NCBI RefSeq assembly: GCF_023525255.1
Contig: NZ_CP073355.1
Location: 1 to 64,000 of the forward strand
DNA from: Thermospira aquatica
GTDB lineage: Bacteria; Spirochaetota; Brevinematia; Brevinematales; Thermospiraceae
Direction of reading: 5' to 3'
Length of the DNA: 64,000 bases
Shown in pieces: positions 18,422 to 27,863 of this stretch. The notes beneath the pieces are model-generated. The model searched no databases. It was not told the DNA's origin and saw only the letters and a list, made by a program, of their open reading frames with translations. The position numbers and the translations under genes are program-made. The stretch's first letter is position 1; each line of letters opens with the position of its first letter.

Positions 18422-18611
18422 GTACTTTTTTTTGTGAGGCAATGATTCGAATTTCGAGTACTTTTTTATTTGACGCAACGGGATTTTCGCTTAAAATACA
18501 AGATAGCACATCCTTCAATCATGTAAGCAAAAAAACTCTGCAAGCCAAAAAAGAAAACACAAGAGAAGAGAGAAGAAATGAGACATTTTTTAGGGTTTCT
18601 CGTAAACAAAA

Positions 18612-18637
18612 AAGCGCCGGCACAAAAACCGGCGCTT
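18612..18637 (-). terminator. Terminator of the amylase gene
   Basis: Stem AAGCGCCGG/CCGGCGCTT with 8-nt loop; T-run on the minus strand. Ten bases beyond the stop. Confidence 0.85.
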
Positions 18638-18646
18638 GTAAGTTTT

Positions 18647-21600
18647 TTAACGAAGATACAGTCCATCGACACCTATCTTTCCCGGGCCATTGAGAACATA
18701 GATACCAGCAGAATTCGCCTTCACTGTAAAGGTAATTGTACCGTTATTCACAGTAATAACATTGCCTGTAACAGCATCACGATAGGTGCCATTCCGCACC
18801 CCTGAAACGGTTATCGTTTGCTGACTCCCTATAGTAAGCCCCACCACCACATAACTCTCGCCGTTGTTGTAATCACGAACAAAACTCATTCCACTTCCCC
18901 ACTCGTTGACCTGTTGCATCGGTGCCTTCTGAAGAGCGGGAATGGCACGCCGAATCTGATTGAGGCGCTTGATATGCTGATAAAGGGGATGAGACTTTGT
19001 TGTCGCAATCTGAGACGAAGTAAGATTATTGCCATAATATGCTCTTCCTGTTTGGTCAATCGTCATCGTGGCGTTTATAATATCCTGAGGAGCTCCCTTC
19101 TGAAACTCTATTTCCTCACCGTAGTAGAGACACGGTATGCCACGAATCGTCCAGAGAAGATTGTATGCAGCCGCTGCCATCCATTGTTCACCTTTAAAAC
19201 GGTAGGTAAAATCATTATCCGGCCCCACATCATGATTTTGGAGGAAGGTCACCAGCTTGGTGGCATCACCATACACCCAATCCATAGCCAGAATCCCGCC
19301 AATACCACTAAACGATCCTTTGCTCACATTGTCTCTGAAAGTGGAAAAGAGAGAAAAGTCCAGCACCGAAAAACCAGAATCCCCTCCCGAATTTGGATTG
19401 TTCTCGTCATTTCCAAGACGGGTGTACCACCAGGGACGAAGTCGAGAAGGAGCATTATCCCAGCCGAGATTCCCCCATCCTGTTCCCTTGACCAGGTTCT
19501 CACCAAAAACAAAGAGATCAGGCTTGTGAGCCTTCCAGCGGTTCACAAAACCGTTCAGAAGACTGTTTCTCTCCACATGTTTCACAGTATCCAGACGGAT
19601 GGCATCTACACCCATATCAAGGTACTGGTAGATGGCTTCATTAATGTAATTTCGAACCACTTCACTCTCTGTATTGAGATCGATACAATCCCCTGCCATA
19701 CTGGTTACCCAGAGTCTTTCAGGGTTTTCCCAATCACCCCCCTGGACATAGCCAGCCTGATGATACCAGTCATTCACAGTCGTTCCCGATACTGTAGAGC
19801 CCGTAAGAGGATAAAAGGTACCAAAGAATTTTCCACCATCATTGATGTTGAGTAGAGCTCCCGTGGTCTGATCGTAGATCACATTTGTCCCTCGTGGATC
19901 GCTCGTCTGGTATGCCCTAAACCAGGCTGGGGCAACAGGATTGTCGTTATCCTCTCGATAAGGGTGTTTATAATCCCCCAGGTTGTAAAGATAGGGAGAG
20001 GTTGCCCAGTTTGTTGAAGTTACTGGCACCCCCTGCGGACGGAAGTACTTGATAGGATACCGTGTTAACCATACCTTGCCACGAATACCGTAACTTGAAG
20101 AATGGTTCACCACCACATCCATCACGATCTTCAGTCCTTTTGCATGAGCCGCGTTGATCAAATCCTGGAAGGTTGCGCCAGGGGATTCCAATCTAGGATC
20201 CACCCTCGTCCAGTCATAAATATGATACCCATGATAATCCAGGCCGCTACGGTTCTCAAAAGGAGGGGTAATCCAGATAGCCGTAAAACCAAGATCTTTA
20301 ATATAATCCAACTGCTGGATCAACCCTTTAAAATCACCCCGCCAATGAGGATCTCCCGGCTTGATCCGATCCCGATTATAGTAATTGTTGTTTGGATCAC
20401 CGTCGTAGAAACGAGTGGTAATGAGAAAATAAATTGTTTCCTCTCTAAAATCCACTCCTGAAGGCTGACTCCCCACTACCAAACTCACGCTATCTTCCGC
20501 AGTATTTCCCGCGGTATTGCTCACCTGGACCCGAACCGTTTTGGTTCCGCTACTACTAAAGGTAAGAGAAATCGCCGCCGTAGGTAAAAACGCTGTATCC
20601 CAGGTTCCATTTCCATCTTTATCCCATCGGAAACGAAGCTGGGAGAAACTATCCTTCTCATCCCAGGAGTTGGAAGCATTGAAATAAAAGAGTGTCGAAG
20701 TTGTCCCACTTGCGGGGCTTGCCGTAAGAATAGCTGTCGGAATACGCAGCATACGGAAGACCACCGAGTTCGTCGTTGAATACAGCCCAGCCGTATCCTT
20801 AGCATACACAAAGACTCGATTGGTCCCCTCGGGAAGATCATATATCACACTCCAGTTGGAGCTATTGGCATCCACAAGAACAAAACTCCCATTGTTCGTC
20901 TTAATATAGACTCCAGCCACACCCCGGTTGTCCCAAACATATCCTTGAATGGTGATCGTGGGCGTTTTAGCTACCGCATTGTTTGTTGGTGCCACAATGG
21001 TGACCACCGGACGAACCGTATCCGGACCATTGGGATTATTGGTTGTCATTGTCCCATTGGATAACCAGACCTCTTTATACGAAGTACGGTAATCCATATT
21101 ATTATTATTGTCCCACGTGCTCCCGTTGTTAAAGACAAACGTCAGCACATTACTGTACATTGGAATCTCTCTCACATACCAGTTTCCCCCTTCAGCTGTC
21201 ATAGGCTGCCCGGGAACAGTCGTCCACCCCAATCCATTGTTATAATGTATATTAACCGTCGACCATCCTGTTCTGAAGTAATGCACCTTGATACTGTTGG
21301 TATTGGTCACAAGAGCAAGAGACCTCACCACCAGTTTTTCCTCATTCTCATAGTAAATAAACTCATACTTGCCACTGGCTGGAATCGAAAGGGAGATATT
21401 TCCACCACCCTGGGCAAGTGACGTCACCGTCTGCGGTAACGAAGTGCCACTCGAGGACCCAAGACCACGGTTGATATCCCACGCATTGTTCATCACAAGC
21501 TTGTAGGATACCGAACCAGCCGAAAGATAAATCACTCCCTGCCAGACCTGATTGGATACCAGGGTCAGGGCCGGAGCCGTGGTTGCCGACCAACTCCCCA

Positions 21601-22132
21601 ATTCCGCTGTACTCCCCGGTACACGTACTGACGTATACTGAGAAACAAAATTCCCACCACCAGAGGCAACCGTCACCGTGAGCTTCTCCTGACTTTCAAA
21701 GTACGTAAAAGTATAATACCCGTTCGAAGGGACTGAAAGAGAGATGTTTCCACCACCCTGGGCAAGTGACGTCACCGTCTGCGGTAACGAAGTGCCACTC
21801 GACGACCCAAGACCACGGTTGATATCCCACGCATTGTTCATCACAAGCTTGTAGGATACCGAACCAGCCGAAAGATAAATCACTCCCTGCCAGACCTGAT
21901 TGGATACCAGGGTCAGGGCCGGAGCCGTGGTTGCCGACCAGTTCGAAAGTTCAGGCGTACTCCCTGTGACACGAACCACAGAATACCCGGAAGAAAACGT
22001 TGCATAGGCTATAGCCGGAGCCTTTGCTGCCTCTTCGTTTGCCTCCTTTACCTCCAGTGGAGTTAACTGACAACCAAAAAACAACAATAACAAAACACCC
22101 AGAAAAAATCCCACCAACCATCGGCTTTTCAT
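18647..22132 (-). CDS. Multidomain GH13 alpha-amylase-type lipoprotein
   Basis: 1161-aa secreted lipoprotein that should bind and cleave starch or related alpha-glucans at the cell surface. Signal peptide with lipobox LFFGC (lipidated Cys21). Then two almost identical beta-sandwich modules (about 41-156 and 161-272), a CBM26-like module (about 279-370, SIKVHYFRTGWSTVNIHYNN), an Ig-like module (about 375-461), a PKD-like module (about 464-553), and a GH13 barrel (about 563-1150). GH13 residues: Asp848 in DAIRLDTV (nucleophile), Glu878 in FGENL (acid/base), Asp968 in LQNHDV. The exact substrate cannot be read. AGGAGGT precedes the ATG. Monocistronic, with its own promoter and terminator. The C-terminal VDGLYLR closes right at the terminator. 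Confidence 0.9.
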   Translation of the reverse strand: MKSRWLVGFFLGVLLLLFFGCQLTPLEVKEANEEAAKAPAIAYATFSSGYSVVRVTGSTPELSNWSATTAPALTLVSNQVWQGVIYLSAGSVSYKLVMNNAWDINRGLGSSSGTSLPQTVTSLAQGGGNISLSVPSNGYYTFTYFESQEKLTVTVASGGGNFVSQYTSVRVPGSTAELGSWSATTAPALTLVSNQVWQGVIYLSAGSVSYKLVMNNAWDINRGLGSSSGTSLPQTVTSLAQGGGNISLSIPASGKYEFIYYENEEKLVVRSLALVTNTNSIKVHYFRTGWSTVNIHYNNGLGWTTVPGQPMTAEGGNWYVREIPMYSNVLTFVFNNGSTWDNNNNMDYRTSYKEVWLSNGTMTTNNPNGPDTVRPVVTIVAPTNNAVAKTPTITIQGYVWDNRGVAGVYIKTNNGSFVLVDANSSNWSVIYDLPEGTNRVFVYAKDTAGLYSTTNSVVFRMLRIPTAILTASPASGTTSTLFYFNASNSWDEKDSFSQLRFRWDKDGNGTWDTAFLPTAAISLTFSSSGTKTVRVQVSNTAGNTAEDSVSLVVGSQPSGVDFREETIYFLITTRFYDGDPNNNYYNRDRIKPGDPHWRGDFKGLIQQLDYIKDLGFTAIWITPPFENRSGLDYHGYHIYDWTRVDPRLESPGATFQDLINAAHAKGLKIVMDVVVNHSSSYGIRGKVWLTRYPIKYFRPQGVPVTSTNWATSPYLYNLGDYKHPYREDNDNPVAPAWFRAYQTSDPRGTNVIYDQTTGALLNINDGGKFFGTFYPLTGSTVSGTTVNDWYHQAGYVQGGDWENPERLWVTSMAGDCIDLNTESEVVRNYINEAIYQYLDMGVDAIRLDTVKHVERNSLLNGFVNRWKAHKPDLFVFGENLVKGTGWGNLGWDNAPSRLRPWWYTRLGNDENNPNSGGDSGFSVLDFSLFSTFRDNVSKGSFSGIGGILAMDWVYGDATKLVTFLQNHDVGPDNDFTYRFKGEQWMAAAAYNLLWTIRGIPCLYYGEEIEFQKGAPQDIINATMTIDQTGRAYYGNNLTSSQIATTKSHPLYQHIKRLNQIRRAIPALQKAPMQQVNEWGSGMSFVRDYNNGESYVVVGLTIGSQQTITVSGVRNGTYRDAVTGNVITVNNGTITFTVKANSAGIYVLNGPGKIGVDGLYLR

Positions 22133-22156
22133 ACCGACCTCCTTTATACATGATGT

Positions 22157-22185
22157 TTTATAAATATTTGCAAAAAATATGCCAA
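22157..22185 (-). promoter_or_regulatory. Amylase promoter, sigma-54-like and sigma-70-like readings overlap
   Basis: Minus strand TGGCATA-N4-TTGCA (GG complement of 22182-22183, GC at 22170-22171, 10 bp apart) is a perfect -24/-12 element, giving a leader of about 26 nt. The same stretch can be read as TTGGCA (22180-22185)-17 bp-TATAAA (22157-22162). The 13-mer TATTTTTGGCATA is identical in the lpxC promoter. Confidence 0.5.
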
Positions 22186-22577
22186 AAATATATTCTTTTA
22201 TAATATTCTAACTGTAGAATATATGAAAAATTAAAATAAAGACTCTTCAAAAACGGAAACTTTTAAAAAATCAATTGCACAAAAGTTTTACATTCTGCTT
22301 TTTTTTAAAAGGGCACTTTGCACTCTTTTCATTTGCACTCTTTTCATAAAGAAGAGACGCTCTTCCTAAAAAATTTTCTCCACAATCTGTTTCCCTCTAA
22401 AGTTTTTCAATATTATTTATCATCCTTACAAGAAGAAAAAGCACTTCTCACATTTTTATCATCAAAAGAGAGAACGCTTTCTCAACACGTTGGCAAAATC
22501 TCCCCGCCAACAAAAAATGCAAAAAATAGCATTTTTTTCCAGGTTATGGTATACTATAATTCAATTTTATCATACCA
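22186..22577. other. Gene-free AT-rich stretch before the phosphohexomutase
   Basis: No gene seen. It holds a direct 15-bp duplication (TTTGCACTCTTTTCA, 22317-22331 and 22332-22346) and an AT-rich stem-loop AAAAATGC/GCATTTTT near 22514-22537 followed by Ts. TATACT and TATAAT (22550-22560) are candidate -10 boxes for the next gene, but no good -35 is visible. Confidence 0.5.
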
Positions 22578-22592
22578 ATGTGGAGGCAATCC

Positions 22593-24314
22593 ATGAATCA
22601 AAATGTCCAGAAACGCATCCAGGAATGGCTTGGTCCAGAGTACGATGAAGAAACCAGAGCCGAGATCCAGAATCTGATCGACGCGGGAAACGAAAAAGAG
22701 CTCGAAGATCGTTTCTACACCGAGCTTGAGTTTGGGACAGGTGGTCTCCGTGGAATCATAGGAGCTGGGACCAACCGCATGAATCGTTATGTGGTACGAA
22801 AAGCCACCCAGGGACTTGCTAACTACATCTATGCCAAGGGAGACCCCAAAAAAGGAATCGTTATAGGGCGGGATTCCCGTATTATGTCTGATGTTTTTGC
22901 TTTTGAAACTGCCGCAGTGATGGCTGCCAATGGAATCAAGGTATATTTCTACGAGGATATTCATCCTACCCCCATGGTTTCTTTTGCTATACGAGAGCTC
23001 AAAGCGCAAGCAGGGGTCATGATCACCGCTTCTCACAACCCCAAAGAATACAACGGATACAAGGTCATGTGGGACGATGGTTGTCAGGTTACTCCTCCCG
23101 CTGACAAAGGCATCATCGAAGAAGTGCGCAAGATTACTTCCCTGTCGCAGGTAAAGTACCTCCCTTTTGAAGAAGCAAAAGCACAAGGTCTCATCGAGGT
23201 TATTGATACAAAAATAGATGCCCTCTATCTCGAGAGAGTAAAAACAATAAGCATCCACCCGGAGGTAGCCCCCTCCTCGGACGTCAAGATCTGTTATTCT
23301 CCCCTCTATGGGACAGGGTACAAGATTATCCCTGCGGCTCTCAAAGTGTGGGGATTTGAGAACGTGTATGTTCTCCCGGAACAGGCTACGCCAAATGGCA
23401 ATTTCCCTACCACCCCTTATCCCAACCCTGAAGAAACAGAAGCCATGGCCAGAGGGATAAATTTCGCTTCAGAGAACAACTACGATATCTTTATCGCCAC
23501 TGACCCGGATGCCGATCGTCTCGGTGTCGCACTCCGGGACAGAACGGGGAAGATGGTGCTTTTAAACGGAAACCAGATTGCTACCCTTTTAGCCTATTAT
23601 GTAGCAACGGAGAAAAAACTCCCCCCCAATCCCTGGATGGTCAAAACAATCGTAACCACCGACCTTATCGCCGATATTACCAACGAACACAAGATTGGAC
23701 TAACCGATGTACTCACGGGTTTTAAGTGGATTGGACTTAAGATCCGGGAGTTCGAAAATGAAGGGAAAAACTTTGTTTTCGGTTGTGAGGAAAGCCATGG
23801 GGTCCTTCTCGCAGACTTTGTACGAGACAAGGACGCCATCATGGGAGTATCTTTATTTGCAGAGCTTACTGCCTACTACAAATCAAAGGGTACTTCCGCG
23901 CTTAATGTCCTCTACGACATTTACAGAAAGTACGGTTTTTACAAGGAAAGTCAAAAATCTCTCACCCTTTCAGGAGTGGAAGGGCTTTCTCAGATCAAAG
24001 CCATGATGGAAAAACTTCGCACAAATACCCCCAAAAACCTTGGGAAATGGCAGGTACTTGAGAAACAAGACATGAAAACAGATGAAATCATCGATATGAC
24101 TACCGGTCAAAAGAAAGGAAGAACAGGGCTTCCTTCTTCTGATGTGGTGGTTCTCAAACTCTCCGATGGAGCAAAGGTGGTTGCCCGTCCCTCAGGAACA
24201 GAACCTAAAATCAAGTTTTACTTTACCACCCGTGGACGATTTGATGAGATGAATACCGTAGAGAAAGAACACGAGATGCTTCGTCAGGCATTTCTCTTGT
24301 ATATTCAAGGTTAA
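22593..24314 (+). CDS. Alpha-D-phosphohexomutase (phosphoglucomutase/phosphomannomutase)
   Basis: 573 aa. Interconverts hexose 1- and 6-phosphates. Active phosphoserine loop TASHNPKEYNGYK, metal loop DPDADRLG, sugar-binding GCEESHG and phosphate-binding RPSGTEPKIKFY are all intact, and the opening FGTGGLRGIIGAGTNRMN is that of the long PgcA/PGM2-like type. The ATG at 22593 is preferred because GGAGG lies 6 bp before it; a start at 22578 would lie on top of that site. Glucose 1-phosphate from glucan breakdown would feed through this enzyme, which fits the neighbouring amylase, but the two are divergently arranged. Confidence 0.92.
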   Translation: MNQNVQKRIQEWLGPEYDEETRAEIQNLIDAGNEKELEDRFYTELEFGTGGLRGIIGAGTNRMNRYVVRKATQGLANYIYAKGDPKKGIVIGRDSRIMSDVFAFETAAVMAANGIKVYFYEDIHPTPMVSFAIRELKAQAGVMITASHNPKEYNGYKVMWDDGCQVTPPADKGIIEEVRKITSLSQVKYLPFEEAKAQGLIEVIDTKIDALYLERVKTISIHPEVAPSSDVKICYSPLYGTGYKIIPAALKVWGFENVYVLPEQATPNGNFPTTPYPNPEETEAMARGINFASENNYDIFIATDPDADRLGVALRDRTGKMVLLNGNQIATLLAYYVATEKKLPPNPWMVKTIVTTDLIADITNEHKIGLTDVLTGFKWIGLKIREFENEGKNFVFGCEESHGVLLADFVRDKDAIMGVSLFAELTAYYKSKGTSALNVLYDIYRKYGFYKESQKSLTLSGVEGLSQIKAMMEKLRTNTPKNLGKWQVLEKQDMKTDEIIDMTTGQKKGRTGLPSSDVVVLKLSDGAKVVARPSGTEPKIKFYFTTRGRFDEMNTVEKEHEMLRQAFLLYIQG

Positions 24315-24330
24315 AGAAAGGAGGTTTAGC

Positions 24331-25404
24331 ATGGCATACAAAATTGCCGTTATCCCCGGTGATGGAACAGGTCCAGAGGTTATTCGAGAGGGACTCAAAG
24401 TACTCAATGCTGTGAGCCACGTCTATGGTATCAAGTTTGATTTTCATACCTATGACTTTGGTGGTGAACGCTATCTCAAAACAGGGAAGATTATCGATGC
24501 TGAAGAAATTGAAGAGCTCAAGCAGTATGATGCTATTTATCTCGGTGCCATTGGTCATCCTGATGTAAAACCGGGTATCCTCGAAAAGGGACTTCTTCTG
24601 CGTATTCGGTTTGACCTGGATCAGTACATCAACCTCCGTCCTGTAAAACTCTATCCGGGCGTTGAAACACCTATTAAGGAGAAGACTCCAGAACATATCG
24701 ATTTTGTTGTCATACGGGAAAACACCGGTGGTATCTACACAGGACACGGTGGAGCTACTCGTGTAGGAACTCCCGATGAGGTGACCACCCAGGTGATGGT
24801 CTATGATCGAAAAACCGTTGATCGTTGTCTGAAGTATGCCTTTGAACTCAAGAAGAGACGAAACCAGATAAGTGCTTCCTACGCTGCCAAGCCTTTGCAT
24901 CTCGTTCACAAGAGAAACGTGCTCACGTATGCCGGCGATCTCTGGTTTCGAGCTTTTGAAGAAATGGGACAGAAATCCTATCCCGATATTCCCAGAGACT
25001 ATCTCCATGTGGATGCTACTACGATGTGGTTTGTGAAAAATCCGGAGTGGTTCGATGTTATTGTAACAGAAAACCTCTTTGGAGATATTATCACTGATCT
25101 GGGTGCCATGATCCAGGGTGGCATGGGTATCGCCGCCGGTGGAAACATCAATCCAGAAGGCGTGTCTATGTTTGAACCTATCGGTGGTTCAGCTCCAAAA
25201 TACACAGGTAAAAATGTCATTAACCCCCTTGCAGCTATCGAAGCGGCTCGTATGATGATCGACGAGCTCGGTGAACATAAAGCTGCCGATGCTATTCAAA
25301 AAGCTGTGGCCACCACCTGTACACGTCTTAAAAGCCTCTCCGCTGGAAAGATGGGCTACTCCACCACCGAAGTGGGAGACATGGTTGCCAGCCTCATTTC
25401 CTGA
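24331..25404 (+). CDS. leuB: 3-isopropylmalate dehydrogenase-type decarboxylating dehydrogenase
   Basis: 357 aa of the isocitrate/isopropylmalate dehydrogenase family. PGDGTGPEV at the N-terminus, LRPVKLYPGVETP, the catalytic VVIRENTGGIYTGHGG, VDATTMWFVKNPEWFDVIVTENLFGDIITDLGA and EPIGGSAPKYTGKN are visible. The substrate loop LLLRIRFDLDQYINLR fits isopropylmalate-type enzymes better than isocitrate enzymes, but I cannot separate the two for certain. AAAGGAGG precedes the ATG, 16 bp after the mutase stop, so the two genes are co-transcribed. leuC and leuD are not adjacent. Confidence 0.8.
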   Translation: MAYKIAVIPGDGTGPEVIREGLKVLNAVSHVYGIKFDFHTYDFGGERYLKTGKIIDAEEIEELKQYDAIYLGAIGHPDVKPGILEKGLLLRIRFDLDQYINLRPVKLYPGVETPIKEKTPEHIDFVVIRENTGGIYTGHGGATRVGTPDEVTTQVMVYDRKTVDRCLKYAFELKKRRNQISASYAAKPLHLVHKRNVLTYAGDLWFRAFEEMGQKSYPDIPRDYLHVDATTMWFVKNPEWFDVIVTENLFGDIITDLGAMIQGGMGIAAGGNINPEGVSMFEPIGGSAPKYTGKNVINPLAAIEAARMMIDELGEHKAADAIQKAVATTCTRLKSLSAGKMGYSTTEVGDMVASLIS

Positions 25405-25427
25405 CACAAAACCTCTTAGAGCGAATT

Positions 25428-25640
25428 TTAAAAGCCCCCCTTAACAGGGGGGCTTTCTAAATGAGAGAATATAGGTAAAAGATACATTATTTTTTCTCCC
25501 GGTGTCACACTCCCAAAGTCAAACAAAAACTCCTCGCTACTGCTATTGATTAAGGCAAAGTTTGAGTAACTCACTCCATTGGCCCTATCCGTAAAGTTTA
25601 TCTTCAGACTTTGTCCATTATTACTCTTGTGTCTTTCCAT
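25428..25640 (-). CDS. Small DUF3467-like protein, probably 3'-truncated
   Basis: 70 aa. The first 50 residues resemble DUF3467 (YSNFALINSSSEEFLFDFGSVTPGE). After GEKIMYLLPIF the sequence departs from the family and runs into the terminator of the leuB operon, ending with the residues encoded by the hairpin (ESPPVKGGF). The likely history is loss of the 3' end at this junction. AGAGGG precedes the ATG. Confidence 0.5.
   Translation of the reverse strand: MERHKSNNGQSLKINFTDRANGVSYSNFALINSSSEEFLFDFGSVTPGEKIMYLLPIFSHLESPPVKGGF
25431..25456 (+). terminator. Terminator of the mutase-leuB operon
   Basis: 10-bp stem AAAGCCCCCC/GGGGGGCTTT with a 6-nt loop. It marks the left edge of the accessory region. 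Confidence 0.75.
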
Positions 25641-25659
25641 ATCTACCCTCTTTTTGAAA

Positions 25660-26205
25660 TCATTTGCTTCTTGACAAAACTATCTGCATACCTATACTTC
25701 CAAATAAAAGGACTACCCACGAAAATACAATTGTTCCTTTGAAAAAGTCAAAGCCTTTCCAATACTCTTTCCACCTTCTTTTAAAACGGCTAAAACCACT
25801 CTCTCCCTCAACCTTCGAAACAACTTTGTTAGTACTTAATATAAAATGTATACCTAACATAACAAGTATCACTAAAAATATAAACCAATACCCCAAACCT
25901 ATTGCCAGAAGAGAAATGGGATATAGCAATATCACCATCACACTTTTCCCTAAGTTAACATCCTTCCAGAAGAGCCTCCATCTTTCTTTGAAACTGAGTT
26001 TCTTCCCTGTAAACATTTTGCTTGTATCAAACAAAATACCCCCAATATTTATTGCTGTGACAAGAAAGAATATCAACCACAAGGGACTTATCCCATGTTC
26101 CTCCAGAAACCTCATAATATCCCCAAAAAGGTACTCTACTATTAGGTATCTATTCTCCACCATTCTTTCCACTCTTTTAAAAAAAGATACAACAATATCC
26201 ATCAT
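25660..26205 (-). CDS. Hypothetical membrane protein
   Basis: 181 aa, not recognised. Hydrophobic helices at ISPLWLIFFLVTAINIGG, SVMVILLYPISLLAIGLGYWFIFLVILVMLGIHF (two helices) and TIVFSWVVLLFGSIGMQIV suggest four transmembrane segments with basic loops between. GGAGGG precedes the ATG. It follows the gene at 26227 by 21 bp and may form an effector/helper pair with it; membrane-spanning partners of this size are common as immunity proteins, but nothing here proves it. Confidence 0.6.
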   Translation of the reverse strand: MMDIVVSFFKRVERMVENRYLIVEYLFGDIMRFLEEHGISPLWLIFFLVTAINIGGILFDTSKMFTGKKLSFKERWRLFWKDVNLGKSVMVILLYPISLLAIGLGYWFIFLVILVMLGIHFILSTNKVVSKVEGESGFSRFKRRWKEYWKGFDFFKGTIVFSWVVLLFGSIGMQIVLSRSK

Positions 26206-26226
26206 ATCTTCTCCCTCCTAATTTTT

Positions 26227-26991
26227 CTACCTTCCGTACTTCAAATAATCATAGTTTTTTTTCCCGTTATACATTATATTCGTATCAAAGCTCGGTACCT
26301 GTATATTGGGATAATTAGAGTTTTGGTTATATTCCCACAATTTTTCGACCCCAACTAATACAGTATTCTGAAAAGCTTCCATTCCCCTTAAAAATTCCCG
26401 TTGTGCCATCTCCGTGGTCATCTGTGAAAGTTCTCGCTGGTATTCAAAATAGAAGTGCAATTGCTCTGAACTAATAAATCTCCCTGGCTTGGTTCCAAAC
26501 CAATCAGCAACCCCTTTGTATCCTGCCTTTACATAAGGTTTACCATTTTTGTAGGCTATCGCCACCAAATCATCCACATTCTGAATTGCTGGTTTAAAGA
26601 CAAGTTTAGAAACCCCTTTGGTTGCCCAGCTGAGACCAATGTCTATACCAAACATCACAAAATTCTTTATTGCACCCCCTAATGCCTTACCATCTTTTGA
26701 CTCTAACCCAACAGCACCCAAATAGGAGCCTGCTGAAACCTCTGTGGTCACTGTAGAAGCTGTAAATAAATATCCAGCTGTCGCAAAAAAGAATGGTGCA
26801 GCAGGTTGTGCTCCAGGTATTACAGTACAAACTACTCCTCCAGCAAAGGAAACTCCACCTGCAATTGCTGACCACTTCGAAGCTCCTTCAAAAAATCTTC
26901 CCCCACCTTTCCCGCTTCCCCACACGTATCGAATGGCAGCTGGTAGACCATGCTCATAGCTATATTCAAGCTCCTTAGGCCTTTTAATCAT
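26227..26991 (-). CDS. Glycine-rich protein related to the toxin remnant next door
   Basis: 254 aa from ATG 26991 (GGAGA upstream). It contains LPAAIRYVWGSGKGG near the start, matching YAIRYVLGTQKGG of the toxin remnant at 27.8 kb, so the two share a module. A hydrophobic Gly/Ala-rich stretch follows (WSAIAGGVSFAGGVV, then FFFATAGYLFTAS), then a hydrophilic C-terminal half with no motif I know. It may be a polymorphic-toxin-type effector whose C-terminal domain is unrecognised. An in-frame start at 27063 exists. A short signal-peptide-like frame (27012-27095) just upstream, in another frame, may be a detached leader. Confidence 0.5.
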   Translation of the reverse strand: MIKRPKELEYSYEHGLPAAIRYVWGSGKGGGRFFEGASKWSAIAGGVSFAGGVVCTVIPGAQPAAPFFFATAGYLFTASTVTTEVSAGSYLGAVGLESKDGKALGGAIKNFVMFGIDIGLSWATKGVSKLVFKPAIQNVDDLVAIAYKNGKPYVKAGYKGVADWFGTKPGRFISSEQLHFYFEYQRELSQMTTEMAQREFLRGMEAFQNTVLVGVEKLWEYNQNSNYPNIQVPSFDTNIMYNGKKNYDYLKYGR

Positions 26992-27219
26992 GATTCTTTT
27001 CTCCAACTTTCTCAAGGTACCCCAAACTTTTTTAAAACTCCATTTACCATTACAAACATACAAATTAGAGCTAACATCCCATTTGTCTTATTCACCAACA
27101 AGTCCTATTCCATGAAATTTACTTGTGAACTTTTCACATTTAACAAAACTCTCCTTTTTAATATTTCGAACATGATGCACCAAAAAACTTACCAGTTCCT
27201 CATCCCTAGGGTTTTGAGA

Positions 27220-27444
27220 TTAGTCGGGTTTCAATACTATTCTCAAATGATTGATTAGTTCATTATTCTCATCTTGTTTTTCTTCCGTCAATTCGTGACC
27301 ACCCCAGGATGGTGTCATTAAATGTACATGACCACCGTTTTTTTCTAAAATATCTAATTGCTTTTTTAATAATTTAATACCTTCTTTATCGCAATAAATC
27401 TCGATTGATTCATCTTTTCTATTCAATTCAACAGTCAATACCAT
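27220..27444 (-). CDS. Imm32-type immunity protein
   Basis: 74 aa. The segments IEIYCDKEGIKLLKKQLDIL and HVHLMTPSWGGHELTE match the Imm32 immunity family found beside polymorphic toxins. GGAGG lies 7 bp before the ATG. The restored toxin frame stops two bases before this ATG, the usual toxin-immunity coupling. The toxin is broken but this frame is intact. Confidence 0.75.
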   Translation of the reverse strand: MVLTVELNRKDESIEIYCDKEGIKLLKKQLDILEKNGGHVHLMTPSWGGHELTEEKQDENNELINHLRIVLKPD

Positions 27445-27446
27445 AA

Positions 27447-27837
27447 TTAATCCTCCAAGAAATATTTCTTTTTAGGTAAGTCTCCTTTATAAGTTTTTGG
27501 CCTAGTAACATCAACTTATCTATTTTTTGAACAGTTTTTCCCTTAAATGGATTTGCAAGCCCTTTCTCCGCCGTCGATGCGGCTTTAACTACCCTCGTAG
27601 GAGACTTCACCCCAAAACTACCTTCGTGCCTTTTACCGCCCCAACACCAATCGTTACCACTCCAAATGCCTCTTCTCCAGCCCTCTCCCAATCCACACCA
27701 CCTTTCTGAGTCCCCAACACATATCGAATGGCATAATGGCTAAAGCCTAATCTCCCTCGCTGCTCTGGAACTATCACAGCAGTCCTTGCCACACAACCTA
27801 CTACTAAAAAACACAATACCCAAACCCCTTTCTTCAT
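27447..27837 (-). pseudogene. Polymorphic-toxin-like lipoprotein, dead
   Basis: Starts with a lipoprotein signal (MKKGVWVLCFLVVGC), continues LGFSHYAIRYVLGTQKGG, and after a one-base shift near 27620 (GTTTTGGGG tract) reads GVKSPTRVVKAASTAEKGLANPFKGKTVQKID. A second shift near 27515 leads to VDVTRPKTYKGDLPKKKYF and a stop just before the Imm32 gene. NPFKGKT and the DVTRP...GDLPKKKYF tail are typical of toxins that pair with such immunity proteins, but the catalytic part that normally lies between them is missing, so there is also an internal deletion. Confidence 0.65.
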
Positions 27838-27863
27838 TTCCCCATCCTTTTCTAAAATTTTCT

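Larger units (their letters stand above)
17002..18482 (+). mobile_element. rve-type insertion sequence, copy 1 (decayed)
   Basis: First of four copies in the window. The ends are imperfect inverted repeats: left TTCGAATTGCTTCATAATAA and right (read inward) CCCGTTGCGTCAAATAAAAA, both running into AAGTACTCGAAA. Each end carries a second internal copy of the AAAAAGTACT site about 40 bp inward. Right end ...GACGCAACGGG is shared by all four copies. I could not find a clear target duplication. Confidence 0.8.

Noticed and set aside
22513-22538. Riboswitch or attenuator before the phosphohexomutase
   Set aside because: Only an AT-rich stem-loop is visible, with no conserved aptamer or leader peptide.
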